The notes under the pieces were generated by a model. It was not told where the DNA came from. It searched no databases and saw nothing but the letters and a program-made list of their open reading frames with translations. Source: Ensifer sp. LC11 (GTDB taxonomy: Bacteria > Pseudomonadota > Alphaproteobacteria > Rhizobiales > Rhizobiaceae). From it: 64,000 nt of DNA. The position numbers were made by a program, and so were the translations under genes. The first letter of the stretch is position 1. Every line of letters begins with the position of its first letter. This document shows, in pieces, positions 7,377-17,840 of the stretch. The stretch covers positions 124,001 to 188,000 of the forward strand of contig NZ_MBSO01000001.1 of NCBI RefSeq assembly GCF_001695835.1, in the 5' to 3' direction.

Positions 7377-8399
7377 TCATTTGCTCTGCGGCGGCGGCGC
7401 GGTCGATTCCCGCAGGATCAGTTCCACCGGCCAGAGTTCTTGCACTTCGGACGTGGGGCGCCCCGCCAGTAGCTGCAGCACCAGATCGGCCGAGCGCGCG
7501 CCGGCAGCGCGCATCGAAGAGCGCGTCGCCGAGAGCGACGGCACCATATTGTCCGCGGTGAGATAGGGGAAGACGTCGTCATGGGCGATGACCGAGACCT
7601 CGCGGCCGATTTCAAGCCCCATCGATCGCGCTGCCCGGTAGATGCCGAGTGCCGTCATCATCGAGCCAGCGACGAAGGCGGTCGGGCGCGGCGTCTGCTC
7701 CAGGAAGGAGCGGGCGAAGCGAAACCCGAGCTCGTCGGTGAAATTGCCGTGGGCCACCAGACGCGGGTCGAAGGGGATGCCGCGGGCTTGCAGGGCGTCA
7801 CGATATCCCTTGTCACGGTGAAGCGAGAAGGTTCGGCCCTGCCGTCCGTTGATCATGGCGATGCGGCGATGGCCGAGGTCGATGAGATGTGAAGTCGCCC
7901 GGCGGATGGCGCCTTCGTTGTCGATATCGAGCCAGGCATGCGGGACGTCGGTATCGGATCGTCCGTGCACGAGGAAGGGCATGCCGAGCTTGTGGAGGAG
8001 GGCAATGCGCTCGTCGTTCGGTTCGGGGGAATGCACGATCACGGCGTCGACGCGGCCGCTGACGGCGAGCCGGCTGTAAAGCTGGATTTCGCCCTTGGGA
8101 TCCTTGTCATCCATGGGGCTGACCAGGATGTCGATGTCCTCGGCGCCGAGCCGCTCGGCCAGGCCGCCCATGAATTCGGAGAAATGAAACTCGCCCGACC
8201 GGCCCATGACGACGCCAATGGCGCCGGCTCGGCCAGTGACGAGGCGGACAGCATTGATGTTGGGGCGATAGCCGAGGCGTGCCGCCTCTTCCGCGACCCG
8301 CTTGCGCGTCTTTTCACTGACTTCGGGATAACCGCTCAGCGCACGGCTGACGGTGGTCGGCGAAAGGCCCAGTTGTTGTGCGAACTCCCTCAGCTTCAT
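7377..8399 (-). CDS. thuR: LacI-family regulator ThuR of trehalose utilization
   Basis: 340 residues. The N-terminal helix-turn-helix is clear (MKLREFAQQLGLSPTTVSRA, then LSGYPEVSEKTRKRV, residues 1-35), followed by a periplasmic-binding-protein-like effector domain (VSPMDDKDPKGE, HGRSDTDVPHAWLDIDNEGA, then IAHDDVFPYLT). It is divergent from thuE, the arrangement described for Sinorhizobium meliloti, where ThuR represses thuEFGKAB until trehalose or related disaccharides are present. GAGGAT precedes the ATG. Candidate operator repeats lie in the spacer between thuR and thuE. Confidence 0.9.
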   Translation of the reverse strand: MKLREFAQQLGLSPTTVSRALSGYPEVSEKTRKRVAEEAARLGYRPNINAVRLVTGRAGAIGVVMGRSGEFHFSEFMGGLAERLGAEDIDILVSPMDDKDPKGEIQLYSRLAVSGRVDAVIVHSPEPNDERIALLHKLGMPFLVHGRSDTDVPHAWLDIDNEGAIRRATSHLIDLGHRRIAMINGRQGRTFSLHRDKGYRDALQARGIPFDPRLVAHGNFTDELGFRFARSFLEQTPRPTAFVAGSMMTALGIYRAARSMGLEIGREVSVIAHDDVFPYLTADNMVPSLSATRSSMRAAGARSADLVLQLLAGRPTSEVQELWPVELILRESTAPPPQSK

Positions 8400-8510
8400 T
8401 CGGTATGCGTATCCTCAACCTGGCCCGGTCCCAGAAATATACACCTTCTCTCGTGCTCACAATCGGTTTGTCAGCATCGCACACCACCTCATTTTTCAGA
8501 GGCAAACGAC

Positions 8511-8530
8511 CAAACCGTTTTAAATTTTGC
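8511..8530 (+). promoter_or_regulatory. Candidate ThuR operator, copy 1
   Basis: CAAACCGTTTTAAATTTTGC. The core AAACCGTTTT resembles LacI-family palindromes of the AAACCGGTTT type. It is repeated at 8696 with a near-identical downstream AATTT run and is present in inverted form at 8464. Assignment to ThuR rests on position only. Confidence 0.5.
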
Positions 8531-8695
8531 CAAATCCCCTTCGATTTTATGGGTCTTCCCTATTGAGGCTTGCGGGTCACCTAGTTTATTTAAGCTGTTG
8601 AAATATAATAGGTTCACGCGTCTATTTGGCGCTAGATCACTTTTTCAGTCATGTGGATTGACAGTTTTTCCGTCTTCTGCCAACTTTTTCTCAGC

Positions 8696-8715
8696 CAAAC
8701 CGTTTTCGAATTTGC
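8696..8715 (+). promoter_or_regulatory. Candidate ThuR operator, copy 2
   Basis: CAAACCGTTTTCGAATTTGC, 45 bases before the thuE start and close to the likely transcription start, a good position for repression. It shares CAAACCGTTTT and AATTT with copy 1. Confidence 0.5.
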
Positions 8716-8759
8716 GGAGGAGCAATCGAACGGTCGAGGGGAGAAGGAGGAGCCCAACC

Positions 8760-10022
8760 ATGAAAACCACGCTCAGTGCCTTGAGCTTTTGTGCCGCGAT
8801 CGTTGCAGCCGGAACGGCCAGTGCTGCCGAGCTTTCGCTCGCAGCCAACACGACGGGCAAGAACGTCAATTTCATCCGCGAGCAGCTCGACATTTTCGAG
8901 AAGCAGACGGGGCACAAGGTGAGCCTGGTCACCATGCCGCCGTCGAGCAGCGAGCAGTTCAGCCAGTACCGCCTTTGGCTTGCCGCCGGAAACAAGGACG
9001 TTGATGTCTACCAGACCGACGTCGTCTGGGCGCCGCAGCTTGCCGACCAGTTCGTAGACCTGACGGAAGCAGCCAAGGACGTTGCGGGTCAGCACTTCCC
9101 GTCGATCATCGCCTCGCAGACGGTTAACGGCCGCCTCGTGGCGCTGCCGATCTTTACCGATGCCCCGGCGCTATTCTATCGCAAGGATCTCTTGGAAAAA
9201 TACGGCAAGGCGCCACCGAAGACCTGGGACGAGCTTGCGGCGACCGCCAAGGAGATCCAGGACAAGGAGCGTGCCGCCGGCCAGGCTGATCTCTGGGGCT
9301 TTGTCTTCCAGGGCAACGCCTATGAAGGATTGACCTGCAATGCGCTCGAATGGGTCAAATCTTCGGGTGGTGGCCAGATCGTCGAGCCCGATGGCGAGAT
9401 CTCGATCAACAACGACAAGGCGGCCGCAGCCATCGACCGGATCAAGGGTTGGATCGGCACAATTTCGCCGCAAGGCGTGCTCGCCTACCAGGAAGAGGAA
9501 TCGCGCGGCGTCTGGCAGACCGGCAATGCCGTCTTCATGCGCAACTGGCCCTATGCCTATGCGCTCGGCAATGGCGATGACAGCGCGGTCAAGGGCAAGT
9601 TCGCCGTAGCACCACTGCCGACGGCAACCGACGGCGATCAACCGTCCTCGACGCTCGGCGGCTGGAATCTTGCCGTCTCCAAGTATTCCGACGACCAGCA
9701 AGCGGCAATCGCCCTTGCCAAGTTCCTCGCCTCGCCTGAGGTGCAGAAGCAAAGAGCGATCCAACTCTCTCAGCTTCCGACGGTTGCCGGGCTCTACGAT
9801 GATGCGGAGGTGGCCAAGGCTCAGCCGTTCATGCCGGCCTGGAAACCGATCTTCGAAAGCGCCGTGCCGCGTCCGTCGGCCGTCACCAAGGTCAAGTACA
9901 ACGAGGTTTCGGCCAAGTTCTGGAATGCGGTTCACAACTCCTTGTCCGGCAACGGCACGGCGGCGGAAAATCTCGAACTGCTCGAAATCGAACTCACGGA
10001 CATGAAAGGCGACAGCTGGTGA
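8760..10022 (+). CDS. thuE: Trehalose/maltose-type sugar-binding protein ThuE
   Basis: About 420 residues, the family 1 extracellular solute-binding size. It delivers alpha-glucosides (trehalose, maltitol, sucrose isomers in S. meliloti) to the ThuFGK transporter. A Sec signal peptide is visible (MKTTLSALSFCAAIVAAGTA, cleaved after ASA near residue 23). Family signatures are YQTDVVWAPQLADQFVDLTE, APALFYRKDLLEKYGKAPPKTW split by the hinge, and GGWNLAVSKYSD. AGGAGG lies about 10 bases before the ATG. An open frame continues upstream across thuR but has no ribosome site and encodes no signal peptide at its start. Confidence 0.93.
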   Translation: MKTTLSALSFCAAIVAAGTASAAELSLAANTTGKNVNFIREQLDIFEKQTGHKVSLVTMPPSSSEQFSQYRLWLAAGNKDVDVYQTDVVWAPQLADQFVDLTEAAKDVAGQHFPSIIASQTVNGRLVALPIFTDAPALFYRKDLLEKYGKAPPKTWDELAATAKEIQDKERAAGQADLWGFVFQGNAYEGLTCNALEWVKSSGGGQIVEPDGEISINNDKAAAAIDRIKGWIGTISPQGVLAYQEEESRGVWQTGNAVFMRNWPYAYALGNGDDSAVKGKFAVAPLPTATDGDQPSSTLGGWNLAVSKYSDDQQAAIALAKFLASPEVQKQRAIQLSQLPTVAGLYDDAEVAKAQPFMPAWKPIFESAVPRPSAVTKVKYNEVSAKFWNAVHNSLSGNGTAAENLELLEIELTDMKGDSW

Positions 10023-10102
10023 TCCTCCCGGGGGCGAAGGGAGTGCCTCCGGGCCTTCCCTCGCTCCACCGAGCCACCGCCGACGGCACACTCCTTGAAG
10101 GC

Positions 10103-10148
10103 AGGCAATTCCCGGCGGAATACCGTTTCAGACTTCCCGGAATTGCCT
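10103..10148 (+). promoter_or_regulatory. Hairpin in the thuE-thuF spacer
   Basis: AGGCAATTCC (10103-10112) pairs with GGAATTGCCT (10139-10148) around a 26-base loop. It lies in the 187-base gap between the binding-protein gene and the first permease gene and has no T-run. Such hairpins often protect the 5' part of a transcript or attenuate downstream genes, giving more binding protein than permease. Confidence 0.55.
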
Positions 10149-10209
10149 TTGCGGCGCCGTTCCTCTCAACCGCTCGGCCATGTGCCGAATGGCTAGGGTG
10201 AGTATAGAC

Positions 10210-11192
10210 ATGACCGATCTTTCCCTCGCGGAGCCTTCCGCACTCGAGAGCGGCGGCAGGGTCCGCTCCGATCTCAACGCCGAGCGCATCCGATCCGCCT
10301 GGATCTTTCTCGCACCGACCTTGCTGGTGCTGGCACTCGTTGCCGGCTGGCCGCTCATCCGCACCGTCTATTTCAGTTTCACCAATGCGTCGCTGACCAA
10401 CCTTGAGGGTGCCGAGTTCGTCGGCTTCAAGAACTACTTTACCTGGATAACGCTGAAGAGCGGGCGCACGGTCTATAACGGCCTGCTTGCCGATCCTGCC
10501 TGGTGGAACGCCGTCTGGAACACGCTGAAGTTTTCCGCCCTTTCCGTCACCATCGAGACGGTGCTCGGCCTGATCGTTGCCCTGGTGCTGAACGCCAATT
10601 TTCCGGGCCGCGGGCTGGTGCGTGCGGCGATCCTCATCCCCTGGGCGATCCCGACCATCGTTTCCGCCAAGATGTGGGCCTGGATGCTCAACGACCAGTT
10701 CGGCATTCTCAACGACCTCTTGCTCGGCCTCGGCCTCATCAGCCAGAAGGTCGCCTGGACGGCCAATCCGGAGACCGCGATGGTCGCCGTGCTGATCGTC
10801 GACGTCTGGAAGACGACGCCGTTCATGGCGCTGCTCATCCTCGCCGGGCTGCAGATGGTACCTTCCGATATCTATGAGGCGGCCAAGATCGACGGCGTGC
10901 ATCCGCTGAAGGTTTTCTGGCGGCTGACGCTGCCCTTGATCCGGCCGGCGCTGATGGTCGCGGTGATCTTCCGCATGCTCGATGCACTGCGCATCTTCGA
11001 CCTCATCTACGTGCTGACACCCAACAACGCCCAGACCAAGACGATGTCGGTGCTGGCGCGCGAGAACCTGTTCGACTTCGACAAGTTCGCCTATGGCGCC
11101 ACCGCCTCGACGATGCTGTTCCTGATCATCGCGGCGATCACCGTCGCCTACATGTGGTTCGGCCGGGTCAATCTTGAGGGAGGAGAGCGCTG

Positions 11193-11193
<1 letters not shown>
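10210..11193 (+). CDS. thuF: Sugar ABC permease ThuF (MalF type)
   Basis: About 327 residues, inner-membrane permease of the ThuEFGK importer. Six or more hydrophobic segments are visible, beginning with AWIFLAPTLLVLALVAGWPL. The EAA loop that contacts ThuK is clear: DIYEAAKIDGVHPLKVFWRL followed by TLPLIRPAL. The ATG at 10210 is preferred, with GGGTGAG about 7-10 bases upstream; in-frame ATGs at 10180 and 10192 are weaker. Its stop overlaps the ATG of thuG by one base. Confidence 0.92.
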
Positions 11194-12021
<828 letters not shown>

Positions 12022-12023
<2 letters not shown>

Positions 12024-12130
12024 AGCGGGATGAGGAAAAGTGTACGCGGTTTTCCGCCCGCATCCCGCTCTAACTTTTTGGAATCGATCACGTTTATTGT
12101 TTCGGGTCCAGACCCGAAACAATCGTGATC
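12022..12130. repeat. RIME-like two-hairpin element inside the thu operon
   Basis: Hairpin 1: AGAGCGGGATG (12022-12032) with CATCCCGCTCT (12061-12071), containing an inner GGAAAA/TTTTCC pair. Hairpin 2: GATCACG plus TTGTTTCGGGTC (12086-12108) with GACCCGAAACAA plus CGTGATC (12111-12130), a near-perfect stem of 19 pairs with a 2-base loop. The element starts in the thuG stop codon and ends three bases before the thuK ribosome site. It shares the AAAAGTGT...CGGTTTTCCG core with the repeat at 5812. Confidence 0.8.
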
Positions 12131-12143
12131 TGTGGAGGAAAAC

Positions 12144-13172
<1,029 letters not shown>

Positions 13173-13273
13173 TAAGTCCTGAATACCGAGAAACTTTGAG
13201 TTTCGGAGTCGCCATTGATGGCGGCCCCATCAATCGTAAGACGACATGCCCGCAAGGGCGAACGCTAAGGAGA

Positions 13274-14065
13274 ATGAACGTGCCTATCAGAACAGTTGTT
13301 TGGGGCGAGAATATCCACGAGCAGACCAACGAAGTGGTCCGCAGCATCTATCCGAACGGGATGCACAACACGATCGCGGCGGCGCTCAACACCGAAGGCG
13401 CAATCGAGGCGACGACGGCGACGCTGCAGGAGCCAGAACACGGGCTTAGCGTCGAGCGTCTTGCCAATACCGACGTGCTCCTGTGGTGGGGCCACAAGGA
13501 CCACGGCGCCGTCAGCGACGAGATCGTCGAGCGGGTCGCCAAGCGTGTCTGGGAAGGCATGGGCCTGATCGTGCTGCATTCCGGCCACTTCTCCAAGATC
13601 TTCAAGCGCCTGATGGGCACGCCCTGCGCGCTGAAGTGGCGCGAGGCCGGAGAGCGCGAACGTGTCTGGGCGATCAATCCGCGCCATCCGATCGCCGAAG
13701 GACTCGATGAGAATTTTGTCCTCGAAAACGAAGAGATGTACGGCGAGCAGTTCTCGGTGCCGGAGCCGCTCGAAACCGTGTTCATCTCCTGGTTTGCCGG
13801 CGGTGAAGTGTTCCGCTCCGGCCTGACCTGGCGCCGCGGTGCGGGCAACATCTTCTATTTCCGCCCCGGCCATGAGACCTACCCGACCTATCATGACGCC
13901 AACGTTCAGAAGGTGCTGCGCAATTCGGTGAAGTGGGCCTACAACGCCGACAACCGCTATACGGCGATCCATGATGCGCCGAATGTGCCGGTCGAAAAGG
14001 CGCTGGAGCCGATCGTCGAGCGTGGCCCCCGGCTGCACCAGGCCGGCGAAGCAGGATACAGGTGA
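13274..14065 (+). CDS. thuA: Trehalose utilization protein ThuA
   Basis: About 263 residues, a ThuA-domain protein (class I glutamine-amidotransferase-like fold). It shows [10 protein letters not shown] at the N terminus, [37 protein letters not shown], and a C-terminal [20 protein letters not shown]. With ThuB it is needed to convert trehalose, maltitol and sucrose isomers to 3-keto derivatives in S. meliloti and Agrobacterium. AAGGAGA directly abuts the ATG at 13274. The in-frame GTG at 13280 has better spacing and may be the real start, giving a protein two residues shorter. Confidence 0.92.
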   Translation: MNVPIRTVVWGENIHEQTNEVVRSIYPNGMHNTIAAALNTEGAIEATTATLQEPEHGLSVERLANTDVLLWWGHKDHGAVSDEIVERVAKRVWEGMGLIVLHSGHFSKIFKRLMGTPCALKWREAGERERVWAINPRHPIAEGLDENFVLENEEMYGEQFSVPEPLETVFISWFAGGEVFRSGLTWRRGAGNIFYFRPGHETYPTYHDANVQKVLRNSVKWAYNADNRYTAIHDAPNVPVEKALEPIVERGPRLHQAGEAGYR

Positions 14066-14070
14066 GAACC

Positions 14071-15114
14071 ATGCGTCTTCTTGTAGTTGGAACCGGCGGC
14101 ATGGCGAACAGCCATGCCCAGGCCTTTGCCAAGATCGAAGGCGTCGAGATGGTGGGCGCGGTCGATGTCGATCCGAAGCGCGCCCGCGCTTTTGCAGACA
14201 AGCACGGCATTGCCGAGACCTTCACCTCGCTTGACGAGGCGATCGCCTGGGGCAAGTTCGATGCGGCGACGAACGTGACGCCCGACAAGGCGCATCACCC
14301 GACGACGCTGGCTCTCATCGCCGCCGGCAAGCATGTGCTTTGCGAAAAGCCGCTCGCGGAGAACTACGCCAAGGCGGCGGAGATGGCGGACGCGGCCGAG
14401 CGTTCCGGCCTGGTGACGATGGTCAATCTCACCTATCGCAACGTCGCGCCGCTGCAAAAGGCGCGGGCGATGGTGCTTGCCGGCGATGTCGGCAAACTGC
14501 GCCATCTCGAGGCGTCCTATCTGCAGAGCTGGCTTGTCTCCAAGGCCTGGGGCGACTGGGCAACGGAATCGCAATGGCTGTGGCGGCTTTCGACCAAGCA
14601 CGGCTCGAACGGCGTGCTTGGCGACGTCGGCATCCATATCCTCGATTTCGCCGGTTACGGCGCCGGCACCGACCCGTCGCGGGTCTTCGCTCGTCTGAAG
14701 ACCTTCGACAAGGCGCCTGATAACCGCATCGGCGAGTACGATCTTGATGCCAATGACAGCTTCGTCATGACGGCGGAGTTCGGCAATGGCGCCATGGGCG
14801 TCGTTCACGCCAGCCGTTGGGCAACCGGGCATCTGAATGAGCTGCGGCTGAGGCTGCACGGCGACAAGGGCGCGCTCGAAGTGGTGCACACGCCCGATGG
14901 CTCGACGCTGCGTGCCTGCCTCGGCGCGGATGTCGAGACAGCCACCTGGCGTGATGTCGACGCCGGCACCGTGCCGACGAACTATGAGCGCTTCGTGGCG
15001 GCTGTGCGCGAGGGCAAGACCGAGGAGCCGGGCTTCCGCCATGCGGCAAACCTGCAGAAGGTGCTGGACCTCGCGATGGTGACGGAAGCCGAGCGGCGCG
15101 AGCTACCGGTTTAA
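14071..15114 (+). CDS. thuB: ThuB, Gfo/Idh/MocA-family oxidoreductase
   Basis: About 347 residues, NAD(P)-dependent sugar dehydrogenase acting with ThuA on disaccharides at the 3-position. A Rossmann motif is at the very N terminus (LLVVGTGGMANSHAQAF), followed by the family signature HVLCEKPLAENYAKA near residue 90 with the conserved Glu-Lys-Pro. AGGTGAG, which includes the thuA stop, is the ribosome site for the ATG at 14071. Its stop codon overlaps that of the convergent hydrolase gene in the shared bases TTAA. Confidence 0.92.
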   Translation: MRLLVVGTGGMANSHAQAFAKIEGVEMVGAVDVDPKRARAFADKHGIAETFTSLDEAIAWGKFDAATNVTPDKAHHPTTLALIAAGKHVLCEKPLAENYAKAAEMADAAERSGLVTMVNLTYRNVAPLQKARAMVLAGDVGKLRHLEASYLQSWLVSKAWGDWATESQWLWRLSTKHGSNGVLGDVGIHILDFAGYGAGTDPSRVFARLKTFDKAPDNRIGEYDLDANDSFVMTAEFGNGAMGVVHASRWATGHLNELRLRLHGDKGALEVVHTPDGSTLRACLGADVETATWRDVDAGTVPTNYERFVAAVREGKTEEPGFRHAANLQKVLDLAMVTEAERRELPV

Positions 15115-16505
15115 CGAGAGTGGCGGTCGGGGGAGTTGCTTTTAGCAGCTTTCCCACCTTCCGGCGGTGGTGCCCAAGGCGTCACCGCCGAGCCGACTGT
15201 GTTTTCCATCGATTGACCCAGGCGGCGCAGCTGTGCGTCGTAGTTCTTGCGGGTGTTGGGGTCAAAGATCATGATCGGCGTCGATACCGCCAGACTTGCG
15301 GCACTGCCGACGGTCTGCGTGGCGCCAAGCGTGACGGCGCCGAGCCGTTCACCCAGACCGACATCGGAATCGGTCACGGTCTGGCCGGCAATCAGGCGGT
15401 TGCCGAGCAGGCGCACGACCTCCGGGCTTTCGGCGAACTTGCCGTGGTTGAGCTTGTCGCCGCCCTTCAGCGCCGTCAGATCGATGACGCTGATGCCGGC
15501 CTGTTCCAGTTGCGTGCGGTAGGGTTCGGCCGTCGGATCGATCTGCCCGAGGCGGTCGACATTGCCGGAAATGCGCCTGGAGAGCGTCAGCGCCCGGTCG
15601 TCGCGCGACACGAACAGCGTGAACTTCGGGCGTTTTTCGCCCATGGCGCGGATCTGCTGGCCAAAGACGTCGACGTCGAGATCGGGCGAGGCGAGGATGA
15701 CGTCGGTGATCTTGGGGGCGATGCGCCCATCGCGGATCGCCATCTGGCGCAGGGCCTCGACCGTCAGCCACGATCCCATGGAATGGGCCATGACGGTGAT
15801 TTCGCCAACCGCAGGGTTGCTCGAGGCGCGCCTCAGCAGCTCCTCCAGCGCGTCGCGCGAATAGTTGGTGCTCTCTTTGTCGTAATTGTAATCGAAGATG
15901 CTCGCGCGCGAGGGCCAGGTGAAGATGACGGGGGCAACGTCCGTGCCGCTGTCGTGGACGATCTGGGCAAAGCGGTATACGGCGTCCTCGTAACGGTTGT
16001 TGAAGCCGTGAACGAAGATCAGAACGCGCCGGGTCTTCGGCAGGTGGCCCTTGAGCCAGCTCTGGACGTCGTTGCCCTCATGCAGCGGCGTGACGCTGAC
16101 GGTGGAGAAATCGCGCTCCGGATTGGCGGGGAGCTTCTTCGGCCATTGGACCTGGCCGACCTGGCGGTTCTTTTCCGGCGGAATGGAAACAGCAATTTCG
16201 GTCAGCGAAAGCTCGTCCGACCGCTCGCCGCTGAAAAGCACGCCTGGTTCCGCCGACGGCGCGCGGGTCGTTGCGACCATGAGGTCGACCTTGGAGGCGC
16301 CGCTGGTCGTACCGGAGGGGACGAGCACACCGACGGGACGGCCGGCGCAGGCCGCAAGCGTTACCGCCAGAAGAAGTGTCGCGACGATACGGCTCCAATG
16401 CCCCTTCGGGCCTGCGATAGAAAACGGACGCAGCAACCAACCTCCCAATGCCGCATCATGCGGCGCGACGGCCCGCCCATTGGGCCCGACCCATTCTCCT
16501 TGCAT
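15111..16505 (-). CDS. Lipoprotein alpha/beta hydrolase, DUF900 family
   Basis: Up to 464 residues. A lipobox (LLLAVTLAAC) places an acylated Cys near residue 53 after a hydrophobic stretch, so the protein is probably a membrane-anchored lipoprotein; a start closer to the hydrophobic segment is possible. The hydrolase part shows RRVLIFVHGFNNRYEDAVYR (oxyanion/HG region) and TVMAHSMGSWLTVEAL with the nucleophilic Ser in AHSMG, then SPDLDVDVF with a candidate Asp. The family is widespread in rhizobia and its substrate is unknown. It is convergent with thuB and divergent from the dipeptidase gene. Confidence 0.85.
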   Translation of the reverse strand: MQGEWVGPNGRAVAPHDAALGGWLLRPFSIAGPKGHWSRIVATLLLAVTLAACAGRPVGVLVPSGTTSGASKVDLMVATTRAPSAEPGVLFSGERSDELSLTEIAVSIPPEKNRQVGQVQWPKKLPANPERDFSTVSVTPLHEGNDVQSWLKGHLPKTRRVLIFVHGFNNRYEDAVYRFAQIVHDSGTDVAPVIFTWPSRASIFDYNYDKESTNYSRDALEELLRRASSNPAVGEITVMAHSMGSWLTVEALRQMAIRDGRIAPKITDVILASPDLDVDVFGQQIRAMGEKRPKFTLFVSRDDRALTLSRRISGNVDRLGQIDPTAEPYRTQLEQAGISVIDLTALKGGDKLNHGKFAESPEVVRLLGNRLIAGQTVTDSDVGLGERLGAVTLGATQTVGSAASLAVSTPIMIFDPNTRKNYDAQLRRLGQSMENTVGSAVTPWAPPPEGGKAAKSNSPDRHSR

Positions 16506-16737
16506 CAGAAATGCCAGCTTTTCACCCCTCGGCTGGCGTCACGGTGGCGATCCGCCGGCTTTTGCCATCGCGGATGCGACAATCATGCAACATTTCGCTA
16601 CAGGCAGGACTGGGTAAAACCCCCTTATATTCATTGAAAAGGCTTTGGGCTTTCAATAGCATCGCCACAACTTCTCCTTGGATGCGACCGAAAAATGACG
16701 CATCCGATCTCCCTGAAATGATGAAGGAAATTCAGGA

Positions 16738-17793
16738 ATGCAGGCGGTATTCGATGGCCATAACGACGTGCTTCTGCGCCTGTGGCAGAACGCCCGGAAG
16801 GGCTCTGATCCCGTGCGTGAATTCGTCGACGGTATTGACCAGGGTCACATCGACGCGCCGCGGGCCAAGACGGGCGGTCTTGTCGGCGGCCTCTCGGCGA
16901 TCTACGTGCCCTCGGGCGATCTGATCCTGCAGCCGCCGAACGAGAACGGGCACTATGAAACGCCGCTTTCGGCGCCGCTCGAACACCTGCCGTCGCTGGC
17001 GATCGCCATCGAACTCGCCGATATCGCCGTGCGCCTCGACCGGGCAGGGGCCTGGAAGCTCTGCCGGTCGACCGCCGAGATCCGCAGGGCAGTCGAGAAA
17101 GGCGTCTTCGCCTCGGTGCTCCACATGGAAGGCTGCGAGGCGATCGGTGCTGATCTTTCGGCGCTCGAGACCTTCTATGCGGCCGGCCTGCGCTCGCTCG
17201 GGCCGGTCTGGAGCCGCCACAACGTTTTTGGTCACGGTGTGCCGTTCTCCTATCCGAAATCGCCGGACACGGCGCCGGGACTGACCGAGGCGGGCTTCGA
17301 GCTGGTGCGCGCCTGCAATCGCCTGGGCATCCTCATCGATCTCGCCCACATCACCGAAAAAGGCTTCTGGGACGTGGCAAAGACCACGGACCAGCCGTTG
17401 GTGGCGAGCCACTCGAACGCGCATGCGCTGACGCCGGTCGCGCGCAACCTGACCGACAGGCAGCTCGACGCCGTCAGGGAAAGCAAGGGTCTCGTCGGGC
17501 TCAACTATGCAACGACGATGCTGCGCGCCGATGGCCAGGAGAATGCCGCAACGCCACTTTCCGACATGGTTCGCCATATCGATTATCTGGTTGAGCGCAT
17601 GGGCATCGATTGCGTCGGGCTCGGCTCGGATTTCGACGGGGCGACGATCCCTGAGGAGATTGCCGACGCGGCGGGTAACCAGGTGCTCGTTGCGGCACTC
17701 AGGGGTGCCGGATATGGTGACGCCGAACTGGCAAAGATATGCCGGGAGAACTGGTGGAGAGTTCTGGGACAGGCTTGGCACGAGGCCGCCTGA
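16738..17793 (+). CDS. Membrane-dipeptidase-type M19 peptidase
   Basis: About 351 residues, the size of bacterial renal-dipeptidase homologs. These are binuclear zinc enzymes that split dipeptides, including D-amino-acid-containing ones. All metal ligands are visible: His8 and Asp10 in FDGHNDV, Glu131 in LHMEGCE, His204 in DLAHI, and His225 in VASHSNAHAL. RNLTDRQLDAV and GLGSDFDG complete the pattern. AAGGAAA and AGGA precede the ATG. It is 47 bases upstream of a peptide ABC operon in the same direction, so import and hydrolysis of dipeptides are probably linked. Confidence 0.93.
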   Translation: MQAVFDGHNDVLLRLWQNARKGSDPVREFVDGIDQGHIDAPRAKTGGLVGGLSAIYVPSGDLILQPPNENGHYETPLSAPLEHLPSLAIAIELADIAVRLDRAGAWKLCRSTAEIRRAVEKGVFASVLHMEGCEAIGADLSALETFYAAGLRSLGPVWSRHNVFGHGVPFSYPKSPDTAPGLTEAGFELVRACNRLGILIDLAHITEKGFWDVAKTTDQPLVASHSNAHALTPVARNLTDRQLDAVRESKGLVGLNYATTMLRADGQENAATPLSDMVRHIDYLVERMGIDCVGLGSDFDGATIPEEIADAAGNQVLVAALRGAGYGDAELAKICRENWWRVLGQAWHEAA

Positions 17794-17840
17794 ACCATGA
17801 AGAAGGGCCCAAAAGGGCGCAAACGAGGGAACTGCAAAAA

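Larger units (their letters stand above)
8400..8759. other. Divergent thuR-thuE control region
   Basis: 360 bases without a gene. It is AT-rich compared with its flanks. Three copies of a CAAACCG-type half site are seen: CAAACCGTTTTAAATTTTGC at 8511, CAAACCGTTTTCGAATTTGC at 8696, and the inverted CGGTTTG at 8464-8470. TTGACA at 8658-8663 is a possible -35 for thuE, but a good -10 at standard spacing is not obvious. AGGAGG upstream of thuE ends the region. Confidence 0.7.

Noticed and set aside
7938-8759. Open frame of 274 codons running into thuE from inside thuR
   Set aside because: It is antisense to thuR, lacks a ribosome site, and the thuE signal peptide begins at 8760 right after AGGAGG.
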